Source: JBOGJI01 sp050747865 (GTDB lineage Bacteria > Acidobacteriota > Thermoanaerobaculia > Multivoradales > JAHEKO01). From it: DNA of 13,875 nt. The notes beneath the pieces are model-generated. The model was not told the DNA's origin. It ran no database searches and worked only from the letters and a program-made list of their open reading frames with translations. Each line of letters starts with the position of its first letter. Within the stretch, counting starts at the first letter, position 1. The stretch spans positions 1 through 13,875 of the forward strand of contig JBOGJI010000200.1 of NCBI GenBank assembly GCA_050747865.1. Direction: 5' to 3'. Below are positions 6,276 through 12,758 of this stretch, piece after piece. A program made the translations under genes and the position numbers.

Positions 6276-6811
6276 TTCGCACCCGCCTTGCCGACCTTGC
6301 GGCGCACGATCTCGTCGGAGTACTTGATGCCTTTGGCCTTGTACGGGTCGGGCCGGCGCAGACCGCGGATCTCGGCCGCGACTTGCCCTACGAGCTGCTT
6401 GTCGGCGCCCTGCACCGCCATCCGGCCGGACTTGTCGACCTCGATGTCGATCCCTCCCGGAATCGAATACACCACGGGATGGGAGTAGCCCAGGGACATG
6501 TGCAGCTCGCGCCCGCGGACCTCGGCGCGATAGCCGACGCCGTGGATCTCCAGCTCTCTCTTGAATCCCTGGGAGGCCCCCTCGACCGCATTGGCCAGCA
6601 GCGCGCGCAGCAGGCCGTGCTTGGCCCGCTGGTCGCCGCCGTCGCCCGGGCGCGAGACCTTCACCTCCCCGTCCGCCACCTCGACAGCATAGCCCGGCAG
6701 CAGTGACTGGGAGACCTTGCCCTTCGGGCCCTCGGCCACGAAGAGGTTGCCCTCCACCTTCACCTTGGTGCCGCCCGGAATCGGGATCGTCTTCCTGCCT
6801 ACACGCGACAT
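6272..6811 (-). CDS. rplF: 50S ribosomal protein L6
   Basis: L6 sits near the sarcin-ricin loop and the factor-binding site. The 179-residue product has the two repeated alpha/beta domains of the family. It starts MSRVGRKTIPIPGG, has GVGYRA at 91-96 and GYSHPV at 108-113. It carries the C-terminal signature RRPDPYKAKGIKY at 152-164, where KAKGIKY stands in for the usual KGKGIRY. The start is ATG. Its TGA overlaps the ATG of rplR by 4 nt, so the two are probably coupled. Confidence 0.98.
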   Translation of the reverse strand: MSRVGRKTIPIPGGTKVKVEGNLFVAEGPKGKVSQSLLPGYAVEVADGEVKVSRPGDGGDQRAKHGLLRALLANAVEGASQGFKRELEIHGVGYRAEVRGRELHMSLGYSHPVVYSIPGGIDIEVDKSGRMAVQGADKQLVGQVAAEIRGLRRPDPYKAKGIKYSDEIVRRKVGKAGAK

Positions 6812-6824
6812 CGCTTCTCTCTCC

Positions 6825-7223
6825 TCACCAGACCTCGCACAGCACCTCGCCCCCGACCCGCGCCTCGCGCGCCTCGCTGTCGGTGAGCAAGCCGCGAGAG
6901 GTCGAGATGATGGCCAGGCCGTGCCCGTTGAGCACCGGCTTCAGGTCCTTGGACTTGCGATAGACGCGCAGCCCGGGACGGCTCACCCGCTGCAGGTGCC
7001 GGATGACCTGATCGCCCTCGCTCACATAGCGCAAGCGGATGCGTAGCGTGTCGGAGGGCTCGCCATCGAGGACCTCGACGCCATCCAGGTAGCCGTTGCG
7101 CTCGAGCAGGCGGCAGACCTCCAGCTTGAGCTGCGAGGCCGGCACGTCCAGTCGGTCATGCTTCGCCAAACAGGCGTTGCGGATCCGCGTCAGCAGGTCC
7201 GCGATGGGGTCGGTCATGCTCAC
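6825..7223 (-). CDS. rpsH: 30S ribosomal protein S8
   Basis: S8 binds the central domain of 16S rRNA (helices 20-21) and in E. coli represses the spc operon. The product is 132 residues. It begins MSMTDPIADLLTRIRNA, as in the E. coli protein (MSMQDP...), and carries SRPGLRVY at 81-88 and the C-terminal signature STSRGLLTDSEAR at 107-119. The start is ambiguous. The GTG reported here has GGAG about 7 nt upstream, while the ATG two codons later has better codon identity but poorer spacing. It is 13 nt downstream of rpsN and 13 nt upstream of rplF. Confidence 0.96.
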   Translation of the reverse strand: MSMTDPIADLLTRIRNACLAKHDRLDVPASQLKLEVCRLLERNGYLDGVEVLDGEPSDTLRIRLRYVSEGDQVIRHLQRVSRPGLRVYRKSKDLKPVLNGHGLAIISTSRGLLTDSEAREARVGGEVLCEVW

Positions 7224-7236
7224 TTCAGTCTCTCCA

Positions 7237-7422
7237 TTACCAGCTCGACTTGGTCACTCCCGGCAGGTACCCCTTGAGCGCCAGGCTGCGGAAGCAGATA
7301 CGACAGAGCCCGAACTGGCGCAGAAAGCCGCGCGGGCGGCCGCATTGGCTGCAGCGGTTGCGATGGCGCACACGGTATTTCAGCGCCTTCTTGGTCTTCG
7401 CGATCTTGGCTTCGGTCGCCAT
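7237..7422 (-). CDS. rpsN: 30S ribosomal protein S14, short zinc-binding form
   Basis: S14 is a head protein next to S10 and S3. This is the short type Z form, 61 residues, with the zinc ribbon C24-x2-C27 (RCSQCGR) and C40-x2-C43 (LCRICF). It ends with the family LALKGYLPGVTKSSW. The longer, cysteine-free S14 of about 100 residues typical of alpha-, beta- and gammaproteobacteria is not present here. The ATG has AAGGAG about 8 nt upstream. A second ATG 7 nt further upstream opens a different, non-homologous frame. It lies between rplE and rpsH, the normal position. Confidence 0.97.
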   Translation of the reverse strand: MATEAKIAKTKKALKYRVRHRNRCSQCGRPRGFLRQFGLCRICFRSLALKGYLPGVTKSSW

Positions 7423-7450
7423 TCTTCATTGCTCCTTCGATCGATCCGTC

Positions 7451-8023
7451 CTATGCCACCTCGCGGGCGGTGCGCCGGAACGGCATGCCCAGCTCGCGCA
7501 GCAGGAACAGCGCCTGCTCGTCGTTGCGCGCCGTGGTGACGATGGTCACGTTCAAGCCCTTGGACCGCTCCACCTTGTTGTAGTCCACGTCCGGGAAGAT
7601 CACGTGGTCCAGGATCCCTAAGGTGTAGTTGCCGCGGCCGTCGAACGCCCGCGGCGAGACCCCGCGGAAGTCGCGCACCCGGGGCAGGGCGGTGGCCACC
7701 AGGCGGTCCAGGAACGCCCACATGCGGGCGCCTCGCAGGGTCACCATGCAGCCGATCGGCATGCCCTGGCGCACCTTGAAGGCGGCGACCGACTTGCGCG
7801 CCCGGGTGATGACCGGGCGCTGGCCGGCGAGCTGCGCCAGCTCCTCGGCCGCGTCGTCCAGGATCTTGATGTTCTGCGTCGCCTCGCCGAGGCCCATGTT
7901 GAGCACGATCTTCTCGATCCGCGGCGCGGCGAGCGCGTTGTCGATCCGGAACTCTTCCATCAGCCGCGGCAGGACCTCCTGCTCGTAGCGGATCTTGAGT
8001 CTCGGCGCTGTTGTTTCACTCAT
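7451..8023 (-). CDS. rplE: 50S ribosomal protein L5
   Basis: L5 binds 5S rRNA in the central protuberance and touches P-site tRNA. The product is 190 residues against a usual 179-190, with an extra N-terminal tail (MSETTAPRLKIR) before the family start-like RYEQEVLPRLMEEF. Signatures are IEKIVLNMGLGEA at about 37-49, RKSVAAFKVRQGMPIGCMVTLRG (in pieces) and YTLGILDHVIFPDVDY near 140-155. The ATG is reasonable but its Shine-Dalgarno is weak (AGG at distance), so expression may rely on translation of rplX 17 nt upstream. In E. coli the repressor S8 binds near the start of this gene; I could not identify an S8-type site with confidence. Confidence 0.97.
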   Translation of the reverse strand: MSETTAPRLKIRYEQEVLPRLMEEFRIDNALAAPRIEKIVLNMGLGEATQNIKILDDAAEELAQLAGQRPVITRARKSVAAFKVRQGMPIGCMVTLRGARMWAFLDRLVATALPRVRDFRGVSPRAFDGRGNYTLGILDHVIFPDVDYNKVERSKGLNVTIVTTARNDEQALFLLRELGMPFRRTAREVA

Positions 8024-8040
8024 GGCTCACAACCTGGATT

Positions 8041-8364
8041 TCAGTTGAACGTCGCCGCACATTTGCGACACACCCGGGCGCCGCTGCCGTCCTCCAGCCG
8101 CTTGCGCCCGACGCGCGTCGGCGCGCCGCACTCCGGACAGATCAGCTTCAGCTTGGAGAGCTGGATCGGGGCCTCGCGCTCCAGGATCCCACCCTGCACC
8201 TGCCGCTGGGGATTGGGCCGCGTGTGCCGCTTGATCATGTTGACCCGCTCGACGATGGCCTTGCCCTCTCCCGGCAGGACACGCAGGACCTTGGCCCGCG
8301 CGCCGCGATCGCGCCCCTGGATCACCAGCACCTGATCGTTCTTCTTGATCTTCACGCTGTACAT
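8041..8364 (-). CDS. rplX: 50S ribosomal protein L24 with C-terminal CxxC/CxxC motif
   Basis: L24 is an assembly-initiator protein at the 5' end of 23S rRNA. The product is 107 residues. The N-terminal KOW element is seen in VKIKKNDQVLVIQGRDRG (4-21) and the family motif VERVNMIKRHTRP at 38-50. The C-terminal part carries four cysteines, C76 and C79 (ICPECG) and C99 and C102 (CRKC), which together look like a zinc-ribbon pair. Such Cys-containing L24 forms occur in many bacteria, while E. coli L24 lacks this arrangement. The ATG has GGAGGT 9 nt upstream; an in-frame GTG three codons in (VKIKK) is a weaker alternative. It is followed by rplE after 17 nt. Confidence 0.96.
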   Translation of the reverse strand: MYSVKIKKNDQVLVIQGRDRGARAKVLRVLPGEGKAIVERVNMIKRHTRPNPQRQVQGGILEREAPIQLSKLKLICPECGAPTRVGRKRLEDGSGARVCRKCAATFN

Positions 8365-8366
8365 GA

Positions 8367-8735
8367 TCAGAGCACCTCCGGCGCCAGCGAGATGATGCGC
8401 ATGAACCGCCGCTCCCGCAGCTCGCGGGCGACCGGGCCGAAGACGCGCGTGCCCACTGGCTCCCCGGCATCGTTGATCAGCACCGCCGAGTTGGTGTCGA
8501 AGCGTATGTAGCTGCCGTCCTGCCGGCGATGCGCCCGGCGGGTGCGCACGATCACCGCTTTCACCACCGCTCCCTTCTTGACCGTGGCCTCAGGAGCCGC
8601 CTCTTTGACCGACGCCGTGATCACGTCGCCTAGTCCCCCGTATTGGCCGCTGGAGCCGCCGCGCAGGTGGATGCAGGCGATCTTCTTGGCGCCGGAGTTG
8701 TCGGCGACGTCGAGAATGCTTCCCATCTGGATCAT
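8367..8735 (-). CDS. rplN: 50S ribosomal protein L14
   Basis: L14 is a beta-barrel protein at the subunit interface that forms intersubunit bridges and is the binding site for the silencing factor RsfS. The 122-residue length is exactly typical. The N terminus MIQMGSILDVADNSGAKK matches the family, and further signatures are IHLRGGS near 22-28, GDVITASVKEA at 36-46, VVKAVIVRTRR at 57-67 and GTRVFGPVARELR at 96-108. The start is ATG. By E. coli convention this gene opens the spc cluster, but here it follows rpsQ by 4 nt, so the S10 and spc clusters appear to be one unit. It is followed by rplX after 2 nt. Confidence 0.98.
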   Translation of the reverse strand: MIQMGSILDVADNSGAKKIACIHLRGGSSGQYGGLGDVITASVKEAAPEATVKKGAVVKAVIVRTRRAHRRQDGSYIRFDTNSAVLINDAGEPVGTRVFGPVARELRERRFMRIISLAPEVL

Positions 8736-8739
8736 GGCC

Positions 8740-9021
8740 CTACGCCTCCCGCCCCCGCTCGAGCACCGCCGCGACCCGCCAGCGCTTCAGCCGCGACAGC
8801 GGGCGGCAGGACACGATCTGCACCTGATCCCCCACCCGGCACTCGTTGGCCTCGTCGTGGGCGTAGAACTTGGACGTCCTCTTCGTCTGGCGACGATAGA
8901 GCGGATGCAGGCCGAACCTCTCGACCGCCACGACCACCGTCTTGTCCATCTTGCTGCTGACCACGCGGCCGACCTTCTGCTGCCGCCGGCCACGGTCGCT
9001 CTGCTTTATCTCGTCCATCAT
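8740..9021 (-). CDS. rpsQ: 30S ribosomal protein S17
   Basis: S17 is a primary 16S rRNA-binding OB-fold protein. The product is 93 residues. Diagnostic stretches are KVGRVVSSKMDKTVVVAVER in the N-terminal barrel, HPLYRRQTKRTSKFYAHDE in the middle, and then the family element CRVGDQVQIVSCRPLSRLKRW (seen in pieces). Two adjacent ATGs are possible. The first makes a 4-nt overlap with rpmC, with AGGTG 5 nt upstream; the second gives a 92-residue protein and spacing of 8 nt. I report the first, but the choice is not decisive. It is followed by rplN after 4 nt. Confidence 0.96.
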   Translation of the reverse strand: MMDEIKQSDRGRRQQKVGRVVSSKMDKTVVVAVERFGLHPLYRRQTKRTSKFYAHDEANECRVGDQVQIVSCRPLSRLKRWRVAAVLERGREA

Positions 9022-9224
9022 TGCGTCACCTCGCGCGCCCGCGACTTCTCGCCGAGCACGGTGAGCACCCGGGCCCTGTCCTTGCGCACGTTGCGCATCT
9101 TGGCGGGATTCTCGAGCTGTCCCGTGACCTTCTGCAGACGGAGCGCGAAGAGCTGCTCCGTCAGCTCGGTCTCCTTGGCCCCGAGCTCCTCCCGAGTCAA
9201 CTCACGCAGTTCTGAAGCCTTCAT
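9018..9224 (-). CDS. rpmC: 50S ribosomal protein L29
   Basis: L29 is a small helical protein near the tunnel exit, beside L23. The product is 68 residues, within the usual 60-72. It starts MKASELRELTREEL and contains LFALRLQKVTGQLENPAKMR (about 26-44), the antiparallel helix pair with the conserved QLENPxxMR-type element, followed by KDRARVLTVLGEK. The ATG has GAGGAG 9 nt upstream. Its TGA stop overlaps the first ATG of rpsQ by 4 nt (ATGA), so L29 and S17 are probably translationally coupled, as is common in this cluster. Confidence 0.97.
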   Translation of the reverse strand: MKASELRELTREELGAKETELTEQLFALRLQKVTGQLENPAKMRNVRKDRARVLTVLGEKSRAREVTQ

Positions 9225-9237
9225 CCGCTGAAGCTCC

Positions 9238-9657
9238 TCAAGCGATCTGGTCGTGACGGGTCACGTACCGTGTCTTGATCCCGAACTTGTGCGACGCCAG
9301 CCGCATGGCATCGCGGGCGACCTCCGGCGTCACGCCCTCCAGCTCGAAGAGGATGCGCCCCGGCTTGATCACCGCCACCCAGCCCTCCGGAGCGCCCTTG
9401 CCCTTGCCCATGCGGGTCTCCAGTGGCTTCTTGGTGAACGGCTTGTCCGGGAAGACGCGGATCCACACCTTGCCTCCGCGCTTGACGCTGCGGGTGATGG
9501 CCACACGGCCGGCCTCGATCTGGCGGGCGGTGATCCAGCCCGGCTCCAGCGCCTGCAAGCCGTAGTCGCCGAAGGCGATGCGATCGCCGCCCTTGGCCGG
9601 GCCTCCCATGCGGCCGCGCTGCTGCTTGCGGAACTTGACCTTCTTGGGCATCAACAT
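9238..9657 (-). CDS. rplP: 50S ribosomal protein L16
   Basis: L16 organises the A-site tRNA region of the large subunit. The product is 139 residues against a usual 136-144. It starts MLMPKKVKFRKQQRGR, the bacterial MLxPK-type start. It contains GDYGLQALEPGWITARQIEAGR near 30-51 (in pieces), KVWIRVFPDKP at 63-73 and RMGKGKG at 82-88. Arg82 matches the position hydroxylated in E. coli L16 (Arg81); whether it is modified here is unknown. The first ATG is preferred over the internal ATG two codons later because of family agreement and AGGAG 7 nt upstream. It is 13 nt upstream of rpmC. Confidence 0.97.
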   Translation of the reverse strand: MLMPKKVKFRKQQRGRMGGPAKGGDRIAFGDYGLQALEPGWITARQIEAGRVAITRSVKRGGKVWIRVFPDKPFTKKPLETRMGKGKGAPEGWVAVIKPGRILFELEGVTPEVARDAMRLASHKFGIKTRYVTRHDQIA

Positions 9658-9667
9658 GGGAAAGCTC

Positions 9668-10318
9668 CTATACCGCCAACCGCTGGACCTTCTCCCGCTG
9701 CAGCTCGCCGCGGTAGATCCAGACCTTGCAGCCGATCACGCCGTAGGTCGTCCTCGCCTCCGCCAGGCCGAAATCGATGTCGGCCTTGAGCGTGTGCAGC
9801 GGCAGGCGGCCCTCCTGGTACCACTCGGTGCGGGCGATCTCCCGCCCGCCCAGGCGCCCCGCCACCATGACCTTCACACCCTTGGCGCCGAACCGGAAGG
9901 CTGATTCCATGGCCTTGCGCATGGCCCGGCGGAAGGCGACGCGGCGCTCGAGCTGGCCGGCGATCGACTCCGCCACCAGCTGCGCGTCCAGCTCCGGCCG
10001 CTGCACCTCCTGGATGTTGACCTGCACCGGGTGCCCCACCATCTTGGTCAGGTCGTCGCGCAGCCGGTCGACCTCGACCCCCTTGCGGCCGATGACGACG
10101 CCGGGACGGGCGGTGTAGATGGTGACCCGCAGGCGGTCCGCCGCCCGCTCGATCTCGATCTCCGACACCGCCGCGTGCGCCAGGCGACCTTTCAGCATCT
10201 GGCGCAGCTCGAGGTCCTTCTGCAGCACCTCCTTGTAGTCCCCCTCCGCGTACCAGCGCGACAGCCAGGACTTGTTGTAGACCAGGCGGAACCCGTACGG
10301 ATGTGTCTTCTGTCCCAC
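9668..10318 (-). CDS. rpsC: 30S ribosomal protein S3
   Basis: S3 lies at the mRNA entry channel of the small subunit and contributes to helicase activity there. From the GTG start the product is 216 residues. It begins MGQKTHPYGFRLV and carries a KH RNA-binding domain with the loop GRKG at residues 77-80 (within RPGVVIGRKG). The C-terminal domain shows GRLGGREIARTEW at 154-166, GRLPLHTLKADIDFG at 170-184 and VKVW-like GCKVWIYRGE near 196-205. The open frame can be pushed four codons upstream to a TTG, but GTG-GGA-CAG matches the family start and has GAGGAG 4 nt upstream. It starts 8 nt after the rplV stop and is followed by rplP after 10 nt. Confidence 0.97.
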   Translation of the reverse strand: MGQKTHPYGFRLVYNKSWLSRWYAEGDYKEVLQKDLELRQMLKGRLAHAAVSEIEIERAADRLRVTIYTARPGVVIGRKGVEVDRLRDDLTKMVGHPVQVNIQEVQRPELDAQLVAESIAGQLERRVAFRRAMRKAMESAFRFGAKGVKVMVAGRLGGREIARTEWYQEGRLPLHTLKADIDFGLAEARTTYGVIGCKVWIYRGELQREKVQRLAV

Positions 10319-10326
10319 GGCTCTCC

Positions 10327-10683
10327 TCAACCTTCCTGCGCGTCGCCCTGCCGGGTGTCCAGCTTGATCGTCACGTGACTCTGCCGCTTCAGGATCGGGA
10401 ACGCGCGGCCCTGCGGCTGGGGACGGAAGCGCGTCAGCGTCGGCCCGCCGTCCACCGTGATCTCCTTGACGAACAGCCGATCGACATCGACGTGCTCGTG
10501 CTTATTCTCGGCGTTGGCGATCGCCGAGCGCAGGAGCTTGGCCAGCGGCCGCGAGGCGCGCTTGCCGGAGAGCGACAGGATGTTCACCGCCTCCTGCACG
10601 CCCTTGCCCCGGATCTGATCGGCCACCAGGCGCACCTTCTGCGGCGAGCCCTGAAGGAATCGCAGCCTTGCCATCACTTCCAT
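10327..10683 (-). CDS. rplV: 50S ribosomal protein L22
   Basis: L22 contacts all domains of 23S rRNA; its beta-hairpin lines the peptide exit tunnel opposite L4. From the chosen ATG the product is 118 residues. It begins MEVMARLRFLQGSPQKVRLV and has DQIRGK at 22-27. The tunnel hairpin includes GPTLTRFRPQPQGRAF around 80-95, followed by ILKRQSHVTI. The open frame extends 15 codons upstream, but those are not L22-like, and the ATG at 10681-10683 has GGAGGTGA 4 nt upstream. A further ATG three codons in is possible but lies further from that signal. The hairpin tip reads PQPQGRA where E. coli has PRAKGRA. Confidence 0.96.
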   Translation of the reverse strand: MEVMARLRFLQGSPQKVRLVADQIRGKGVQEAVNILSLSGKRASRPLAKLLRSAIANAENKHEHVDVDRLFVKEITVDGGPTLTRFRPQPQGRAFPILKRQSHVTIKLDTRQGDAQEG

Positions 10684-10687
10684 CCCG

Positions 10688-10695
10688 TCACCTCC
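10688..10695 (-). promoter_or_regulatory. Shine-Dalgarno site of rplV overlapping the rpsS stop
   Basis: The minus strand reads GGAGGTGA, a near-complete anti-16S match, 4 nt before the rplV ATG at 10681-10683. Its last three bases are the rpsS TGA stop. It decides the rplV start against the longer open frame and suggests coupling of S19 and L22 translation. Confidence 0.75.
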
Positions 10696-10975
10696 GCTCC
10701 ACGGCCTTTTCCACCCGCTTGCCTCCATGCCCGCGGAACGTCCGGGTCATGGCGAACTCCCCCAGCTTGTGGCCGACCATGTTCTCGCTGATGTAGACGG
10801 GAATGAACTTCATCCCGTTGTGCACGGCGATGGTGTGCCCGACCATGTCGGGAGTCACGGTCGACCGCCGCGACCACGTCTTGACCACCCGCTTCTGGCC
10901 GCTCTCGTTCAACTTCTCGATCTTCTCCGCCAGCGAGGAGTCGATGAAGTAGCCCTTTTTCAGCGATCGTGCCAT
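10688..10975 (-). CDS. rpsS: 30S ribosomal protein S19
   Basis: S19 is a head protein of the small subunit that complexes with S13 and contacts the A-site finger region. The product is 95 residues, close to the usual 91-96. The family signature is visible as KTWSRRSTVTPDMVGH at residues 32-47, then TIAVHNG and MVGHKLGEFA at 66-75, ending in a basic tail. The start is ATG with GAGG 8 nt upstream. It lies between rplB and rplV. Its TGA stop is embedded in the strong Shine-Dalgarno of rplV, which suggests translational coupling of the two genes. Confidence 0.98.
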   Translation of the reverse strand: MARSLKKGYFIDSSLAEKIEKLNESGQKRVVKTWSRRSTVTPDMVGHTIAVHNGMKFIPVYISENMVGHKLGEFAMTRTFRGHGGKRVEKAVERR

Positions 10976-10990
10976 GTCCGCGACCTCGCC

Positions 10991-11815
10991 CTACTTCTTG
11001 CGCCGGCGGACGATCATGCGATCGGTCCGCTTGTTGTTGCGTGTCCGGTAACCCTTGGCCGGCGTCCCCCAGGGAGAGACCGGGTGGCGGCCGCCGGACG
11101 ACTTCCCTTCGCCGCCGCCCATGGGGTGATCCACCGGGTTCATCGTCACCCCTCGGTTGTGCGGCCGGCGCCCGAGCCAGCGCTTGCGCCCGGCCTTGCC
11201 GAAGGAGATGTTCTCCCACTCGACGTTGCCCACCTGCCCCACCGTGGCGTAGCAGTCGAGGTGCACCTTGCGCACCTCACCGGAGGGCAGCTTCACCTGG
11301 GCGTATGCGCCCTCCTTGGCCATCAGCTGCGCGCCCGAGCCGGCCGAGCGCACGAGCTGGCCGCCGCGACCCGCCTTGAGCTCGAGATTGTGGACCACCG
11401 TGCCCAGGGGAATGCGCCGCAGGGGCAGCGCGTTGCCCACGTTCACCTGCGCCTCCTCCCCCGCCACTACGCTGTCGCCGAGGCCCAGACCCTGGGGGCA
11501 GAGGATGTAGCGCTTCTCACCATCGGCGTAGTGCAACAGGGCGATGCGCGCCGTGCGGTTGGGGTCGTATTCGATCGCCGCCACCCGCGCCGGCACCCCG
11601 TGCTTGCCGCGGCGGAAGTCGATGACGCGGTAGCGGCGCTTGTGGCCGCCGCCGCGAAACCGCGCCGTGATGCGGCCGCGGTTGTTCCGCCCTCCGGACG
11701 CGGGAAGGCCCTCGACCAGCCGCTTCTCCGGCCGGCTGGAGGTGACGTCCGCGTAGTCCGAGGCGGTCTGGAACCGACTCGCCGGATTGAGGGGTCTGCG
11801 CCTCTTGATCGCCAT
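10991..11815 (-). CDS. rplB: 50S ribosomal protein L2
   Basis: L2 is one of the most conserved large-subunit proteins, needed for subunit association and peptidyl transferase activity. The 274-residue product has an OB-fold and an SH3-like domain. Landmarks are MAIKRRRPLNPASR at the start, GGRNNRGRIT at 41-50, GGGHKRRYR at 55-63 and the C-terminal GVTMNPVDHPMGGGEG at 222-237. His230 corresponds to the functionally important His229 of E. coli. The start is the ATG before AIKRRR; the open frame runs 21 codons further upstream into rplW but those codons are not L2-like. AGGA lies about 8 nt before the ATG. It is followed by rpsS after 15 nt. Confidence 0.98.
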   Translation of the reverse strand: MAIKRRRPLNPASRFQTASDYADVTSSRPEKRLVEGLPASGGRNNRGRITARFRGGGHKRRYRVIDFRRGKHGVPARVAAIEYDPNRTARIALLHYADGEKRYILCPQGLGLGDSVVAGEEAQVNVGNALPLRRIPLGTVVHNLELKAGRGGQLVRSAGSGAQLMAKEGAYAQVKLPSGEVRKVHLDCYATVGQVGNVEWENISFGKAGRKRWLGRRPHNRGVTMNPVDHPMGGGEGKSSGGRHPVSPWGTPAKGYRTRNNKRTDRMIVRRRKK

Positions 11816-11825
11816 TTCTCGTTTC

Positions 11826-12116
11826 CTACACCCCTTCGAAGAACTCGATCTTCTGCTCGCCGTCGGCGAGCCGCACATAGGCCTTCTTCCAGTCCGGGCG
11901 GCGGCCGACGAAGCGGCCCTGCCGCCGCACCTTGCCGTGCATGCGAGCCACCCGCACCTCCGCCACCTTGACCTTGAACTGCGCCTCCACCGCGCGCCGG
12001 ATCTCGACCTTGTTGGCTCGCCGGTCCACCTCGAAGGCGACGACGTTGCGCTCGTCGCGCAGCTCGGTCGACTTCTCGGTGAGCAGCGGGCGCCGGATCA
12101 CTTCTTGTTGCCTCAC
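11826..12116 (-). CDS. rplW: 50S ribosomal protein L23
   Basis: L23 sits at the exit of the peptide tunnel and is the docking point for trigger factor and SRP. From the GTG at the right end the product is 96 residues, the normal size. Family features are RRPLLTEKS at 8-16, ANKVEIRRAVE at 34-44 and GRRPDWKKAYV at 71-81. I chose this GTG because it forms a 4-nt GTGA overlap with the rplD stop and has GGAGGT 9 nt upstream (plus-strand 12126-12131). A second in-frame GTG at 12099-12101 (giving MIRRPLL...) is also possible and would shorten the protein by five residues. The frame stays open far upstream inside rplD, but that extension is not homologous. It is followed by rplB after 10 nt. Confidence 0.94.
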   Translation of the reverse strand: MRQQEVIRRPLLTEKSTELRDERNVVAFEVDRRANKVEIRRAVEAQFKVKVAEVRVARMHGKVRRQGRFVGRRPDWKKAYVRLADGEQKIEFFEGV

Positions 12117-12736
12117 TTCGCCAGCACCTCCGTCAGTCGCATCAGGGCCTCTTCGCTGACCACGAAATGCGGCCGGCCGACGACGTCGTAGACGTTGACC
12201 GCCAAGGCGTCCACCATCTTCACCGCCGGGTGGTTGCGCGAGGCGAGCTCGAGATTGCGGTTGTCGCGGCCGTCGACCAGCAGCGCCTTGCCTTCGATGC
12301 CGAGGCCGGCGAGGCTCGACGCCAGATCCTTGGTCTTGTGGCCCGCCAGCTCGAAGCTGTCGACTACGAGCAGCCGCTCCTCGGCGAGCTTGCGCGACAG
12401 CGCGGATTTGAGCGCATTGCGCTTCTCGCGCGCCGACAGCCTGGTCTCGTAGCTGCGCGGCTGCGGGCCGTGGACGACGCCGCCGCCGCGCCACAGCGGC
12501 GTGCGAATGGAGCCCACCCGGGCGCGTCCGGTCCCCTTCTGCCGCCACGGCTTGCGCCCGGAGCCGGAGACCTCTCCCCGCGTCTTGGTCTTGTGCGTGC
12601 CGCGACGCTGCGCCGCCCGCAAGGCCTCCACCGCCACGTGGATCAGGTGCTCCTTGTACGGATAGCCGAACACCGCGTCCGGGAGCTCGAGCTCGCGCAC
12701 CGGCTGGTTGTCGAGGTTGACCACTTGCACTTTCAT
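12113..12736 (-). CDS. rplD: 50S ribosomal protein L4
   Basis: L4 is an assembly-initiator protein whose extended loop lines the peptide exit tunnel next to L22. The 207-residue product has the bacterial length. The tunnel loop carries the signature KPWRQKGTGRAR at residues 62-73, followed by GSIRTPLWRGGG (75-86), the region where macrolide-resistance changes arise in other bacteria. The C-terminal half ends with the NVYDVVGRPHFV motif near 181-192. The ATG start has GGAG about 6 nt upstream. The TGA stop overlaps the likely GTG start of rplW by 4 nt. In E. coli, L4 represses its own operon through a leader before rpsJ; no such leader exists before rpsJ here. Confidence 0.97.
   Translation of the reverse strand: MKVQVVNLDNQPVRELELPDAVFGYPYKEHLIHVAVEALRAAQRRGTHKTKTRGEVSGSGRKPWRQKGTGRARVGSIRTPLWRGGGVVHGPQPRSYETRLSAREKRNALKSALSRKLAEERLLVVDSFELAGHKTKDLASSLAGLGIEGKALLVDGRDNRNLELASRNHPAVKMVDALAVNVYDVVGRPHFVVSEEALMRLTEVLAK
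12126..12131 (-). promoter_or_regulatory. Shine-Dalgarno site for the rplW GTG start, inside rplD
   Basis: The minus strand reads GGAGGT within the last codons of rplD, 9 nt before the GTG at 12114-12116 that overlaps the rplD stop. It favours this start over the later in-frame GTG at 12099-12101, which has only GAGG upstream. Confidence 0.6.
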
Positions 12737-12758
12737 GCGTGACTCCGTCGCTCTCCCG

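Noticed and set aside
5131..6282. A 383-codon minus-strand frame through rplR, rpsE and rpmD
   Set aside because: It is an out-of-frame reading of three conserved genes; the residues are Arg/Gly-rich and without family signal.
8010..8033. A GTTGT/ACAAC stem enclosing the rplE start codon as a possible S8 repressor site
   Set aside because: It has only five A/U-rich pairs with a 14-nt loop and no resemblance I can defend to the S8-binding helix of 16S rRNA, so it is likely chance.
10727..11971. A 414-codon plus-strand open frame opposite rpsS, rplB and rplW
   Set aside because: It runs antisense to three unmistakable ribosomal genes. Its composition (His, Arg, Ala, Leu, Val rich) is what the complement of GC-rich codons gives, with no domain or ribosome binding site of its own.
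11826..12548. An extended 240-codon version of L23
   Set aside because: The N-terminal 140-odd codons are rplD read in another frame. L23 homology begins at the GTG overlapping the rplD stop.
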